Shown in pieces: positions 50,747-59,874 of a stretch of 64,000 bases of DNA. The position numbers and the translations under genes were made by a program. Origin of the DNA: Leptolyngbya sp. O-77. Its GTDB lineage: Bacteria > Cyanobacteriota > Cyanobacteriia > Elainellales > Elainellaceae. The stretch spans positions 967,001 through 1,031,000 of the forward strand of contig NZ_AP017367.1 in assembly GCF_001548395.1 (NCBI RefSeq), read 5' to 3'. The first letter of the stretch is position 1. Each line of letters begins with the position of its first letter. The notes beneath the pieces were generated by a model. The model saw only the letters and a list, made by a program, of their open reading frames with translations, made no database searches and was not told where the DNA came from.

Positions 50747-52084
50747 TTGGCAAACGTTGTAGTAATCGGGGCCCAGTGGGGCGACGAAGGAAAAGGGAAG
50801 ATTACCGACCTGTTGAGCAAGTCCGCCGATGTGGTGGTGCGCTATCAGGGCGGGGTCAACGCGGGTCATACGGTCGTGGTGCAGGGGCAAACCTTCAAGC
50901 TGCACCTGATTCCGTCGGGGATTTTATATCCCGCAACGGAGTGCATTATCGGCTCTGGCACGGTGATTGATCCAAAAGTGCTGCTGAGTGAACTGGATCA
51001 GCTAGAGAAACTGGGCATTTCCAGCGCAAATCTGCTGATTTCCGAGACGGCTCACGTCACCATGCCCTATCACCGCATGATCGACGCAGCCGCAGAGGAG
51101 CAGCGCGGCAGCCACAAGATCGGCACGACCAAGCGCGGCATCGGCCCCACCTATGCTGACAAGTCTGAGCGCACGGGCATTCGCGTGGTGGATTTGATGG
51201 ATGCAGAGGGACTGCGCGACCAGTTGACCTGGACGATCGAATACAAAAACGTCATTTTAGAGAAGCTGTATAATCTGCCGCCGCTCGACCCCGACGCGGT
51301 GATCGACGAATACCTGGGCTATGCCGAGCGGCTGCGGCCCCATGTGGTCGATAGCTCCCTGCGAATTAGCCAGGCCGTGCGCCAGCGCCGCAATATCCTG
51401 TTTGAGGGCGCACAGGGCACGCTGCTGGATCTCGATCACGGCACTTATCCCTATGTCACCTCGTCGAACCCGGTTTCGGGTGGCGCGTGCGTGGGGGCGG
51501 GCGTGGGGCCGACGATCATCGATCGGGTGATCGGCGTGGCCAAGGCCTATACCACTCGCGTCGGCGAAGGGCCGTTTCCGACGGAACTGCTGGGCGATGT
51601 GGGCGAAGCGTTGTGCGATCGCGGCGCGGAATTTGGCACCACCACCGGACGCAAGCGGCGCTGCGGCTGGTTTGATGCGGTGATCGGTCGCTATGCCGTC
51701 CGCATCAACGGGTTAGACTGCCTGGCCATCACCAAGCTCGACGTGCTGGATGACCTCGACGAAATCAAAGTCTGCACCGCCTATGAAATCGACGGTCAGC
51801 AAATTCGCGATTTTCCATCCAATGCGCGGCTGTTTGCTCGCTGTCAGCCCGTTTATAAAACCCTACCGGGCTGGAAGCAAGACACTTCCCACTGTCGATC
51901 GCTCGATGACCTGCCGCGTCAAGCGCTGGACTATCTCAAGTTTCTGGCAGAGCTGATGGAAGTGCCGATCGCCATCGTGTCGCTTGGAGCCAGCCGCGAC
52001 CAGACGATCATCGTCGAAGACCCGATCCACGGGCCAAAGCGAGCGCTGCTGTATACCAACGGCGCAGTCGAAACGGCGCAGTAA
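50747..52084 (+). CDS. purA: Adenylosuccinate synthetase
   Basis: PurA, 445 aa, first step from IMP to AMP. The P-loop is IGAQWGDEGKGKITDLL. Other motifs are YQGGVNAGHTVV, GTTKRGIGPTYADK, EGAQGTLLDLDHGTYPYVTS and TTTGRKRRCGWFDAV. The start is a TTG (50747), since the family begins MANVVVIGAQWGDEG and no ATG is placed correctly. A good terminator follows at 52137. Confidence 0.97.
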   Translation: MANVVVIGAQWGDEGKGKITDLLSKSADVVVRYQGGVNAGHTVVVQGQTFKLHLIPSGILYPATECIIGSGTVIDPKVLLSELDQLEKLGISSANLLISETAHVTMPYHRMIDAAAEEQRGSHKIGTTKRGIGPTYADKSERTGIRVVDLMDAEGLRDQLTWTIEYKNVILEKLYNLPPLDPDAVIDEYLGYAERLRPHVVDSSLRISQAVRQRRNILFEGAQGTLLDLDHGTYPYVTSSNPVSGGACVGAGVGPTIIDRVIGVAKAYTTRVGEGPFPTELLGDVGEALCDRGAEFGTTTGRKRRCGWFDAVIGRYAVRINGLDCLAITKLDVLDDLDEIKVCTAYEIDGQQIRDFPSNARLFARCQPVYKTLPGWKQDTSHCRSLDDLPRQALDYLKFLAELMEVPIAIVSLGASRDQTIIVEDPIHGPKRALLYTNGAVETAQ

Positions 52085-52136
52085 GACCTGTCTTCAGCGC
52101 CAGCAGTTCACGATTCGTTTCAGAATACGATTGCAG

Positions 52137-52168
52137 ATGCGCTTGGAAACCTTCCAGGCGCATTTATT
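52137..52168 (+). terminator. Rho-independent terminator after purA
   Basis: A 12-bp stem ATGCGCTTGGAA (52137-52148) / TTCCAGGCGCAT (52152-52163), with one G-U pair and a three-base loop, is followed by TTATT. It sits 52 nt after the purA stop. Confidence 0.8.
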
Positions 52169-52188
52169 CTAGTGAAAAGCCAAACGGC

Positions 52189-52244
52189 AACCCCTAACCC
52201 CCAACCCCTAACCCCCAACCCCTAACCCCCAACCCCTAACCTCC
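52189..52244. repeat. 14-bp tandem repeat x4 (AACCCCTAACCCCC)
   Basis: Three perfect and one near-perfect copy of AACCCCTAACCCCC, then AACCCCTC, lead directly to the ATG of the next gene. The unit is two related heptamers. Lying within 10 nt of the start codon, it occupies the expected ribosome-binding region, which contains no purine-rich SD. Confidence 0.95.
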
Positions 52245-52252
52245 AACCCCTC

Positions 52253-53863
52253 ATGTCCGACTCTGCCCTACCGCCTGTCATCCAGCATATGCTCCAGCCG
52301 GGATTTTACCCGCATCCGGTGCCGCCCGACCCGCTGAAAACCGGGGCAGGCGATCCGCCAGAATATCCTGAAGATTTCTATCCGTCGGATGCGTCGCCCG
52401 TACAGTTGATTCAGACACATATTTCCTATGTGCTGCTGACGGGCGAATATGCCTACAAGGTCAAAAAGCCGCTGAACTTTGGATTTCTGGACTATTCCAC
52501 GTTGGAAAAGCGGCAGCATTTTTGTCAGGAGGAACTGCGGCTGAATCAGCGGGCGGCGGCGGCAATCTATCTGGACGTGCTGCCGATCACCCAAACGGTG
52601 GAAAACGGCGTGCCGACCTTTCATCTGGACGGGCCAGGCGAGGTGGTGGAATATGCAGTGAAGATGCGGCAGTTTCCGCAATCGACGCTGCTGACCAACC
52701 TTTACGAGCAGGGCGAGGTGACCGAAGCTCTGCTGAAAGAACTGGCGCGGGCGATCGCCACGTTCCACCTCGCCACCGAAACCAGCGACTACATCCGAGA
52801 ATTCGGCCGCGTTGGGCGCGTGCGGCAGGCCTTTGACGAAAACTGGGCGCAGACCACGCAATACATCGGCGGGCCCCAGACGCAGACGCAGTATGACGAG
52901 ACGCGGGCCTACTGCGATCGCTTCTTTGCCGAAAACGCCGGTCTGTTTGACGAGCGCATTCAGCAAAACTGGATTCGCGAGTGCCACGGCGACCTGCACC
53001 TGCGGAATATCGCCTACTGGAACCAGCAGTTTTTGCTATTTGACTGCATCGAGTTCAACGAGCCGTTTCGGTTTGTCGATGTCATGTTTGACATTGCCTA
53101 CATCGTGATGGATTTGGACGCGCGGCAGCGACCTGACCTGCGGACGGTGTTTTTGAACGAATATGTGGAGCAGACGGGCGATTGGGAAGGGCTGCGGGTG
53201 CTGCCAATCTACGTCAACCGCCAGACCTACGTGCGGGCAAAGGTCACGTCTTTCTTGCTGAATGATCCGGGTGTGCCAGAAGAGGAAAAGCGCAAAGCCC
53301 ACGATACCGCCGCGCTCTATTATCGACTGGCGTGGGAGTATACCCAGCCCAAAGCCGGGCGGCTGATGCTGATGAGCGGGCTATCAGGATCGGGCAAGAG
53401 TACCACGGCGCGGGCGATCGCCCAAAAGCTGGGTGCCGTCTACATCCGCTCCGATGCAGTCCGCAAACACCTGGGCGGCGTGCCCCTGACAGAGCGTGGC
53501 GGCGACGACCTCTACACCCCAGAGATGACCCAAAAGACCTACAATCGGCTGCTGCACTTGGGCACGACGCTGGCCGCCGAAGGCTATACGGTAATCCTGG
53601 ATGCCAAGTACGATCGGCAGGCGCTGCGAGAAGGGGCGATCGCCCAGGCCAGCGCCCACGGCATTCCGCTCGATATCATCCACTGCACGGCTCCGCTGGA
53701 AGTGTTGGGCGATCGCCTCAGTCAGCGCACGGGCGACATCGCCGATGCCACACCGGAAATTTTGGCAAAGCAGACCTTTGACCCCTTCACGCCCGCCGAA
53801 GCAGAATACGTTAGAACAGTAGACACGACCCAGCCCCTCGACGCGCTCCTGGATTCGCTTTGA
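52253..53863 (+). CDS. Fused aminoglycoside-phosphotransferase-like and P-loop kinase protein
   Basis: Two-domain protein of 536 aa. The first domain (about 40-360) is a protein-kinase-like phosphotransferase: YAYKVKKPLNFGFLD holds the ATP lysine, and ECHGDLHLRNIAYW plus LFDCIEFNEPFRFVDVMFD are the catalytic and metal-binding loops. The second domain (about 375-536) is a small-molecule kinase with the P-loop MSGLSGSGKSTTARAIA and a ZETA-toxin or shikimate-kinase-like fold. Such fusions are widespread but their substrate is unknown. No ribosome-binding site is visible, since the start follows directly on the C-rich repeat. A coiled-coil gene follows after 12 nt. Confidence 0.88.
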   Translation: MSDSALPPVIQHMLQPGFYPHPVPPDPLKTGAGDPPEYPEDFYPSDASPVQLIQTHISYVLLTGEYAYKVKKPLNFGFLDYSTLEKRQHFCQEELRLNQRAAAAIYLDVLPITQTVENGVPTFHLDGPGEVVEYAVKMRQFPQSTLLTNLYEQGEVTEALLKELARAIATFHLATETSDYIREFGRVGRVRQAFDENWAQTTQYIGGPQTQTQYDETRAYCDRFFAENAGLFDERIQQNWIRECHGDLHLRNIAYWNQQFLLFDCIEFNEPFRFVDVMFDIAYIVMDLDARQRPDLRTVFLNEYVEQTGDWEGLRVLPIYVNRQTYVRAKVTSFLLNDPGVPEEEKRKAHDTAALYYRLAWEYTQPKAGRLMLMSGLSGSGKSTTARAIAQKLGAVYIRSDAVRKHLGGVPLTERGGDDLYTPEMTQKTYNRLLHLGTTLAAEGYTVILDAKYDRQALREGAIAQASAHGIPLDIIHCTAPLEVLGDRLSQRTGDIADATPEILAKQTFDPFTPAEAEYVRTVDTTQPLDALLDSL

Positions 53864-53875
53864 CAGAGACTCACT

Positions 53876-54208
53876 ATGACCCACGAGCTGATTGTTGAAA
53901 AGCTAGACACCCTCGATTCCCACGTTGCAGCGGTAGATACCCGCATCGAAGTGCTGGATCAGCGCCTGACTCAACGACTCGACACGCTGGCCGAGAGCGT
54001 GCAGATTTTGTCTGATCAGGTTGGGCGAATGACGGAAGAACTGACTCGTCTGGAAATTTCTATGCGAGATGGGTTTGCTGAAATCAGAGCAGGCTTTCGC
54101 GAGATGCATGAGGGCTTTCGGGAAATGCGGGAACAGTCCAAAAAGCGCGACGAGCAAATCGATCGCCTGCTGACGATTTTGGAGCGGCTGATTCCGGCGA
54201 GAGAGTAG
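53876..54208 (+). CDS. Small coiled-coil protein, 110 aa
   Basis: Almost the whole protein has heptad spacing (LDTLDSHVAAVDTRIEVLDQ; REMHEGFREMREQSKKRDEQ), so it should form a long coiled coil. No signal peptide or membrane segment is visible. It starts 12 nt after the kinase fusion, so it belongs to the same transcript. Similar short coiled-coil proteins occur in cyanobacteria with unknown function. Confidence 0.7.
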   Translation: MTHELIVEKLDTLDSHVAAVDTRIEVLDQRLTQRLDTLAESVQILSDQVGRMTEELTRLEISMRDGFAEIRAGFREMHEGFREMREQSKKRDEQIDRLLTILERLIPARE

Positions 54209-54349
54209 CTTTGCGGGGGCAAGGGGTCAGGGGTCAGGGGTCAGCGCTGAACGTGAGAGAGGTTGTGGCTTGTAGGCTTTCTCGTGGTTTACACGCTCTC
54301 GTTTACTGCGGCTCACGGCATGGGAAGGAATTGCACTGGAGGGATTGTG

Positions 54350-54667
54350 ATGGGCAACAATGATCCGGTGATTGTCGGCATCAAGCTCTGGATTGTGTTT
54401 CTCATCGGCTTTGCGCTGTTGGGCTACTGGGTGCCGCTGAGCATTGGGCTGGGGGCGATCGCCGGACTGTCGGGCGGGCTAATCGCCAGCTACCGCAAAC
54501 AGGCCAAGCCCCTGCCGCCAGAGCAAAAAAGCCAGCGCGATCTGATTCCCCGGCTCAGCCTGGGGCGAAAGTCCGAAGAGGAACCAGGGGAAAAGGCGAT
54601 CGCCCGCCCCCGTCGTGGATTGTTCAGCCGTCAATCAGGGCCGAGCTTTAAATCGCGCCGGCGCTGA
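54350..54667 (+). CDS. Small membrane protein, 105 aa
   Basis: Two hydrophobic segments (VIVGIKLWIVFLIGFALLGYW and PLSIGLGAIAGLSGGLIAS) are followed by a basic, Arg-rich tail. The start at 54350 is set by GGAGGG (54338-54343) seven bases upstream; the longer in-frame reading is not supported. I do not recognise a family. Confidence 0.65.
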   Translation: MGNNDPVIVGIKLWIVFLIGFALLGYWVPLSIGLGAIAGLSGGLIASYRKQAKPLPPEQKSQRDLIPRLSLGRKSEEEPGEKAIARPRRGLFSRQSGPSFKSRRR

Positions 54668-54976
54668 GCGAGGCCTGTCAAAAAAATGCCCGTTTGGGAA
54701 ACATCATACTTTCATAAAATTGGGGCAATGGCCACCGAGAATTTACGGTTGTAGCTGCCAGGAAGTCGGGGATAAAACTAGAGCGTTGCAGTCTCCATAG
54801 AGAGCCTGCCTATCAGGGTTGGAGAATAAATTGCAAGATTCCATAGAAGTTTGCTGAGTTCCGTAAAACTACGCCAGCTTGTATATTTTTTTACTAAACT
54901 TTTGAGCTGCTCAGCAAGCCTCACACCGAACCGAACAATCTTGAAATTCCAAGTGCATCCTACTCAAGAACGAGCC
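54668..54976. other. Non-coding spacer
   Basis: About 310 nt, AT-rich, with no gene, hairpin or repeat that I can support. Confidence 0.5.
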
Positions 54977-55264
54977 ATGATACCGACTGTTGTAAATGAG
55001 CGCTCTGTCCGCTCGTTCTGGTTCTATAGAGACGGCTACCTCTGTGAAGGCATCCGCTACGGCAATACGCTGTATCGCCTAGTTAATACCTTTGGTAAGC
55101 ATGAAGAAGAGAGCGCCTATTCCTGTTGCAGTCATCTTCTTCTTCACGCTAGTGCAGATCACCCAGCCGCTATCCTCACAGTCTCCTCACAGCAGTATCG
55201 ACTCTGGGCAGAGTTGCGAATCGAACTGCCCGTGGAGGCTGAAGTGGCGGTGCAATATGCGTAG
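54977..55264 (+). CDS. Hypothetical protein, 95 aa
   Basis: Soluble protein beginning MIPTVVNERSVRSFWFYRDG and containing ten or more aromatic residues and a double Cys (SCCSHLLLH). No family is recognised. A weak GAACGAG precedes the ATG. Coding potential is judged from amino-acid composition only. Confidence 0.5.
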   Translation: MIPTVVNERSVRSFWFYRDGYLCEGIRYGNTLYRLVNTFGKHEEESAYSCCSHLLLHASADHPAAILTVSSQQYRLWAELRIELPVEAEVAVQYA

Positions 55265-55472
55265 CCAACGCCTTTGGGCAGGGGGCGCAGTCCGCTCGGC
55301 TACGATAGGAATGCGATGAACTGGATATCGGAGTGCCCCAAGCACTTCGTTTGGCACGACTTGTTTGGCTCAAGTCAGACTCACCCCGCTTACCAACTTG
55401 CCCCGCTCACCAAATTAGTTGCGCGATCGCCCTTCTGCTAGATGCACCCTCTGCTTGCCCTCTACCTGCCCC

Positions 55473-57107
55473 GTGCTGAAAACAAAGCCCAAGTCCAAAG
55501 CCCAGCCCAGCTCGGTTCTAGCGGTTGAATCGCCCCAACCCACCCTGCGTCAGCGTCTTGCTCAGCGCCGCAAAGCCAATCGCCTGCGGCAAGAGCTGGT
55601 TACCTTCACGATTTGTGCTGCGTTATTTGCCACAGTCGTTGGTTTTGTCGTGGGTCTGGCTGCCGGGGTTCGCCCGGGCATTGGCACCTTCATTGGTACG
55701 CTCTGCACCGCGCTGTCGTTTAAGTATCCCCGCCACGCGCTTTGGGCCTTTTTGATCTATATGCCCCTCAGCGGATCGGTCACCTATGCGCTGGGCAGCA
55801 GCCCCCTGCTTCAGCTTGCCAAAGACGGATTCTATATTCCTGCCCTCTTCGGCGTGATTCAATATTGCCGCCGCGAAAAGCTGCCTGTGCTGATTCCCCG
55901 GCAAATGATTGCACCTGTAGGCATTTTGCTGGGGCTGTGTCTGATGACGCTGCTGGTGGTGAACGGAGGCCAGCAGCTTAACCCAGCGCCCGGAGAGCAG
56001 CCGATTTTGATGGGTATTTTGGGACTAAAGGTGCTGATGGGCTATATGCCGCTGGTGGTGTGTGCGTATTATCTGCTGCGCGATCGCCGCGATTTGCTGT
56101 TTCTCATGCGGCTTACCGTCGTCATCATCCTCACCTGCTGCGCTCTCGCCTTTATTCAATATCTCCTGCTCAAAACGGGGCAATGTCCGGGAACGCGCTT
56201 TGCCCAGGGACCAGACCTCTACCGCGCTTCCCTCAATGCCCGCTGCTTTGTGGGCGGGTCGTTGCTCTATACGCCCCAACACAACCAGATTCGCTTGCCT
56301 GGAACCTTTGTTGCGCCCTGGCAATGGGGCTGGTTCCTGATTTCTGCTGCATTTCTGGCATTTGCGACGGCATTTAGCGACCCCAGAGCGCAATGGCGCA
56401 CGACAGGGCTGATTTCTCTCGCATCGGTTTTCATTATGGCGGTGCTATCGGGGCAGCGAGTGGCGCTGATTCTGGTGCCCGGTGTATTTCTGACGCTGCT
56501 GGTGTTGACGGGGCAGGTGGTGAACCTAAAGCGCTTTATCCCTGGTGCAGTCATTCTCGGCGCTGTGCTGGGCTACGCTGCCCTGCGGAACCCCGACATC
56601 CTATCCCGACGCTTTGAGAGTCTGCAAAGCCGCTGGGAAGCCTCGCCACCGCACCTGTTTATTTTGGAACAGTTTCAGTGGTCGATTGATAATCAAAACT
56701 TTTTGGGCAACGGGCTAGGACGCGCTACTAATGCCGCCCGCACGCTGGGCGACACAGAACTGATCGAAACCTATTATCCCAAGCTGCTGTATGAAATTGG
56801 GATGCTGGGGACGCTGGCGTTTTTGGCGCTGGTAACCATGCTGACGGTGCTGACCTTTTTGGCCTACCGCTCCATGCGCGATCGCACCTTGCGGGGCTAT
56901 GGCGCAGCACTATGGCTATTCGTACTGTTCATTAGCTACAACACGTATTACTATCCTCTCGATGTAGACCCCGTTGCGGTTTACTACTGGTTTTTTGCCG
57001 GGGTCGTGCTGAAATTGCCAGAACTGGAGCGCCAAGAACGCCTAGAAGCCACTGCTGCCCAGCCCCAGGCTCAACGCCGACGGTTCAAGCGACTGGGCTT
57101 TGCTTAG
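55473..57107 (+). CDS. hpsL: HpsL-like hormogonium polysaccharide membrane protein
   Basis: Polytopic membrane protein of about 544 aa that closely fits my memory of HpsL, an O-antigen-ligase-like protein linked to hormogonium polysaccharide. Features are a basic N-terminus, MPLSGSVTYALGSSPLLQLAK, ARCFVGGSLLYTP, RLPGTFVAPWQWGWFLISA, VLSGQRVALILVP, NFLGNGLGRATNAARTLG, LIETYYPKLLYEIG and ISYNTYYYPLDVDPVAVYYW. The GTG at 55473 (VLKTKPKSK) is preferred because family members start with this basic segment; a longer reading from 55419 is also possible. No other hps gene is in the window. Confidence 0.82.
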   Translation: MLKTKPKSKAQPSSVLAVESPQPTLRQRLAQRRKANRLRQELVTFTICAALFATVVGFVVGLAAGVRPGIGTFIGTLCTALSFKYPRHALWAFLIYMPLSGSVTYALGSSPLLQLAKDGFYIPALFGVIQYCRREKLPVLIPRQMIAPVGILLGLCLMTLLVVNGGQQLNPAPGEQPILMGILGLKVLMGYMPLVVCAYYLLRDRRDLLFLMRLTVVIILTCCALAFIQYLLLKTGQCPGTRFAQGPDLYRASLNARCFVGGSLLYTPQHNQIRLPGTFVAPWQWGWFLISAAFLAFATAFSDPRAQWRTTGLISLASVFIMAVLSGQRVALILVPGVFLTLLVLTGQVVNLKRFIPGAVILGAVLGYAALRNPDILSRRFESLQSRWEASPPHLFILEQFQWSIDNQNFLGNGLGRATNAARTLGDTELIETYYPKLLYEIGMLGTLAFLALVTMLTVLTFLAYRSMRDRTLRGYGAALWLFVLFISYNTYYYPLDVDPVAVYYWFFAGVVLKLPELERQERLEATAAQPQAQRRRFKRLGFA

Positions 57108-57128
57108 GTGAGGCATGAGGCAGGGTCT

Positions 57129-57167
57129 AAAAAAAATCAGGGAGGCATCGGTTCGATACCTCCCTGA
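57129..57167 (-). terminator. Rho-independent terminator for the leftward small gene
   Basis: On the minus strand a 9-bp stem TCAGGGAGG / CCTCCCTGA (57167-57137) is followed by eight T. It lies downstream of the 66-aa gene and convergent to the HpsL-like gene. Confidence 0.85.
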
Positions 57168-57286
57168 CAGAGCGGAGCAAAAGGGTGGATTTGGGCGATC
57201 GCCCAAGGTTTCAAACCAGGTCTTCCAAACCAGGTCTAAAATCGAATTCCTGTTTAACGGGATTGCGGAGCTAGTCCCCTGGCAAC

Positions 57287-57487
57287 CTAGCTCATGGTCG
57301 AGCCGCTGCGGTCATAGCTCTGCACAAAAGACGGATGGGGCTTGCCCTGAACATGATTCCAGAGGGTGGGCGTTTCAGCAGGTAGGCCGATTTCGGCTGC
57401 GGCACGGCTGAGCATCGATTGCTGGCGATTCTTGATGTTGTGGTGGTGGCGCATCATCAGGGCGCGGGCTTGATCTTGAGTAGACAT
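57287..57487 (-). CDS. Small conserved cyanobacterial protein, 66 aa
   Basis: The sequence RALMMRHHHNIKNRQQSMLS followed by RAAAEIGL is, as far as I remember, conserved in many cyanobacteria as a short unnamed protein. GAAGGA stands eight bases before the ATG and a clean terminator follows, so it is a real gene. The His-rich motif could bind metal or RNA, but no function is known. Confidence 0.8.
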   Translation of the reverse strand: MSTQDQARALMMRHHHNIKNRQQSMLSRAAAEIGLPAETPTLWNHVQGKPHPSFVQSYDRSGSTMS

Positions 57488-57656
57488 AGTGAAATCCTTC
57501 TGGTGGTGTTAAGTGATGGAACCTTGACGCTTATTGTTTAATCATAGCAGTAAATTCTGTATCTAAAAATACAGAATGGCGCTTTATTGGAAAAATTAAT
57601 GCTTCTTCATGGCGTGTGTTGCCATGCTGAGTGGCTACGCCAGATTGCCACACTAA

Positions 57657-57732
57657 ATACAGAGCAGCTTGATACAGAGCAGCTTGGTGGGCGATCGCGC
57701 TCTCAGGGCAGCGTATTGAGCAGCGTATTGAA
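57657..57732. repeat. Two separate short tandem duplications
   Basis: ATACAGAGCAGCTTG is repeated at 57657-57671 and 57672-57686. A second duplication, CAGCGTATTGAG (57709-57720) and CAGCGTATTGAA (57721-57732), follows 22 nt later. Both lie in the spacer between the 66-aa gene and the GNAT gene. Confidence 0.95.
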
Positions 57733-57758
57733 CGGCTTAAACCGCAACGCGGGAACAA

Positions 57759-58343
57759 TCAGGGTCGCTTAGGACGGTGATGACGCACCCGGCTAGCCTT
57801 GTCCCGCTCGTAGGCGATCAGGCGGCCGTAAATTTCGTGCTTGCTCAGGTTCATCGACAGATAAACATGGCGACGGGGATTGCCAAACCCCTTGCGCCGA
57901 AAGAACTTGATCGCAGGTTCATTAGCCGGATCGGTGTCCACCAGCATGAACCGAGCGCCCTCCTCGATCATGCGCTCAACGATTTTGTCCACCAGCTTAT
58001 CCGCCACGCCGCGCCGCTGAAACTTGGGACTGACTCCTAGCCAGATAATGTAGCCGTAGACCCAGGATGCCTTGCTGATAATCGTGCCCAGCACAAAGCC
58101 TGCCAGTTCGCCTTCGATTTCTGCAACCAGGCAATATTCTGGGTCGGTGTTGTATTGCCCAATCACTTCCCACTCGTCCCAGGTGCGATACAGGTAGGGA
58201 TAGAGGTCGCTAGTAAACAGGCTTTCCCCCAAATGAAACACCGGAGCGAGGTCGTCGATGTCCATGTCCCGAATCTCGACGGGCAGGGTATTGGCGATCG
58301 CCCGTTCCCGCTCAGCCTTATTGCTTTCGGAATCAGAAGCCAT
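57759..58343 (-). CDS. GNAT-family acetyltransferase
   Basis: Acetyltransferase of 194 aa. The N-terminal part reads VEIRDMDIDDLAPVFHLGE, the acetyl-CoA loop is LGVSPKFQRRGVADKLVDK and the C-terminal part has NEPAIKFFRRKGFGNP. The tail is strongly basic (RVRHHRPKRP). It resembles RimI-like or conserved cyanobacterial acetyltransferases; the substrate is unknown. Confidence 0.88.
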   Translation of the reverse strand: MASDSESNKAERERAIANTLPVEIRDMDIDDLAPVFHLGESLFTSDLYPYLYRTWDEWEVIGQYNTDPEYCLVAEIEGELAGFVLGTIISKASWVYGYIIWLGVSPKFQRRGVADKLVDKIVERMIEEGARFMLVDTDPANEPAIKFFRRKGFGNPRRHVYLSMNLSKHEIYGRLIAYERDKASRVRHHRPKRP

Positions 58344-58756
58344 AGTTAGACGTCAGGAGGTCAGAAATAGAGGTTAAGAAATAGGGATTAGGGCAAAAAG
58401 CGAGCTTCGGGAAAGACATTCGGAATGCCTTGCGGAAACGTCGAGATAACCAGTTGAGACAGCGGATCGAGATGACGGGTCGGGGCAATGGAGCATGTCT
58501 GATAATTCTGATCTGATAATTCTCTGATAATTCTGATAATTCTGACCCGCTTCGATGGCAACACCACTCATCCCACTCAACCTTATCGCGATTCTGGTGG
58601 GGGATTGGGCCGGTTTCCCCCGCGATTGATCCTGCAAAAGCCTCGCTTTTTGGGCGGAAACCCGCCTTTTGAAAAACCCGTCTGCGATAGGACGGTGTAG
58701 AATAGCCAGTCAGACCCAATCGGGGATCGCTAGACCGAAGAATTAGGTTAGACCGC
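58344..58756. other. 413-nt spacer with CTGATAATT repeat
   Basis: Around 58498-58546 there are about five irregular copies of TCTGATAATTCTGAT-like sequence. The rest is GC-rich and shows nothing. The promoters of the GNAT gene (left) and the permease gene (right) must lie here. Confidence 0.6.
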
Positions 58757-59776
58757 ATGGATCGATTGAACAATGCGCTGACGCTGTTTTTCAGCCTGCT
58801 CGTGGAGGCGATGCCCTTTTTGCTGCTGGGCGTGCTGTTTTCGAGTGTGCTGCTGCTATTCGTGGATGAGCGGCGGCTGATTGCGGCAGTGCCCAAACAT
58901 CCGCTGCTGGCGGCGATGATTGGCGGCGGCATTGGCTTCTTGTTTCCCGTGTGCGAGTGCGGCAACGTGCCTGTAGCGCGGCGGCTGATTGTGCAGGGTG
59001 CGCCCGCGTCGATGGCGGTGGGCTTCTTGCTGGCGGCTCCCACCGTGAATCCGGTGGTGTTTTGGGCAACGTGGATTGCCTTTCGGGATCAGCCGGAGAT
59101 CGTGTTTTTGCGGGTGGGGCTGTCGCTGCTGGTGGCAGTAATTGTGGGCTGGGTGTTTAGCGCTCAGGCAGACCTGCGGCCGCTGATGCAGCTGGGAGTG
59201 GCGCGGGCCATGCCAGCAGTGCGCGGGGCGGCTGCAAAGCCCGCGGGTGAGTCGTCCCTGTTGCAGTCAGGGACCTATTGGCTGGGACAGGCGGATCAGC
59301 CCATTCGCCCGGATGGGTCGCTGTCTTCGTCGGCGATCGCCATCAATCCCGTCCTCACCCAGCCCCTGTCAGACAAGCTGTGGCTATTGGTGAACAACAT
59401 TGTGCAGGAAATGCGCGAGTTGGGCGGTGTGCTGATTTTGGGAACGGCGATCGCCGCAATCGTTCAAGTCTTTGTGCCGCGCGAGTGGGTGATTGGGTTG
59501 GGGCAGGGCCCAGTCACGTCGATTTTGGCGATGATGCTACTGGCGTGGATTGTGTCGATTTGCTCAACGGTGGATTCGTTTTTTGCCCTGTCCTTTGCCT
59601 CTACCTTTACTAGCGGCGCATTGCTGGCGTTTCTGGTATTTGGCCCGATGATTGACCTGAAAAACATTGCGCTGCTGCTGTCGATGTTTCGCGGTCGGGC
59701 GATCGCCTATCTGTTTATCCTGGCGGGTCAGCTCACGTTTTTGTTTTGCTTGCTGATTAATCTGTATATCAGCTAG
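58757..59776 (+). CDS. YraQ/ArsP-type permease (UPF0718)
   Basis: Permease of 339 aa in the DUF318/UPF0718 family, with about eight membrane helices and a hydrophilic central loop (about residues 150-205). The conserved motif is FPVCECGNVPVARRLI, with APASMAVGFLLAAPTVNPVV in the first half and ICSTVDSFFALSFASTF in the second. The usual partner in such pairs, a TIGR03943-family protein, follows 98 nt downstream. The pair is often linked to metal homeostasis and Zur in other bacteria. No convincing Zur box was found here, so the transported substance is not known. Confidence 0.85.
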   Translation: MDRLNNALTLFFSLLVEAMPFLLLGVLFSSVLLLFVDERRLIAAVPKHPLLAAMIGGGIGFLFPVCECGNVPVARRLIVQGAPASMAVGFLLAAPTVNPVVFWATWIAFRDQPEIVFLRVGLSLLVAVIVGWVFSAQADLRPLMQLGVARAMPAVRGAAAKPAGESSLLQSGTYWLGQADQPIRPDGSLSSSAIAINPVLTQPLSDKLWLLVNNIVQEMRELGGVLILGTAIAAIVQVFVPREWVIGLGQGPVTSILAMMLLAWIVSICSTVDSFFALSFASTFTSGALLAFLVFGPMIDLKNIALLLSMFRGRAIAYLFILAGQLTFLFCLLINLYIS

Positions 59777-59874
59777 AACAGGAGGGCTGGAGGGCTGGGA
59801 TGACAGGGGGACGGAGCAACGGAGTGATGGTGTGACCGAATGATGGTGTGACGGAGTGACGGAGTGACGGACTG

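Noticed and set aside
52189..52244. Telomere-like CCCCTAA repeat
   Set aside because: It is one of several cyanobacterial heptamer-type repeats; there is no sign of a chromosome end, and genes continue on both sides.
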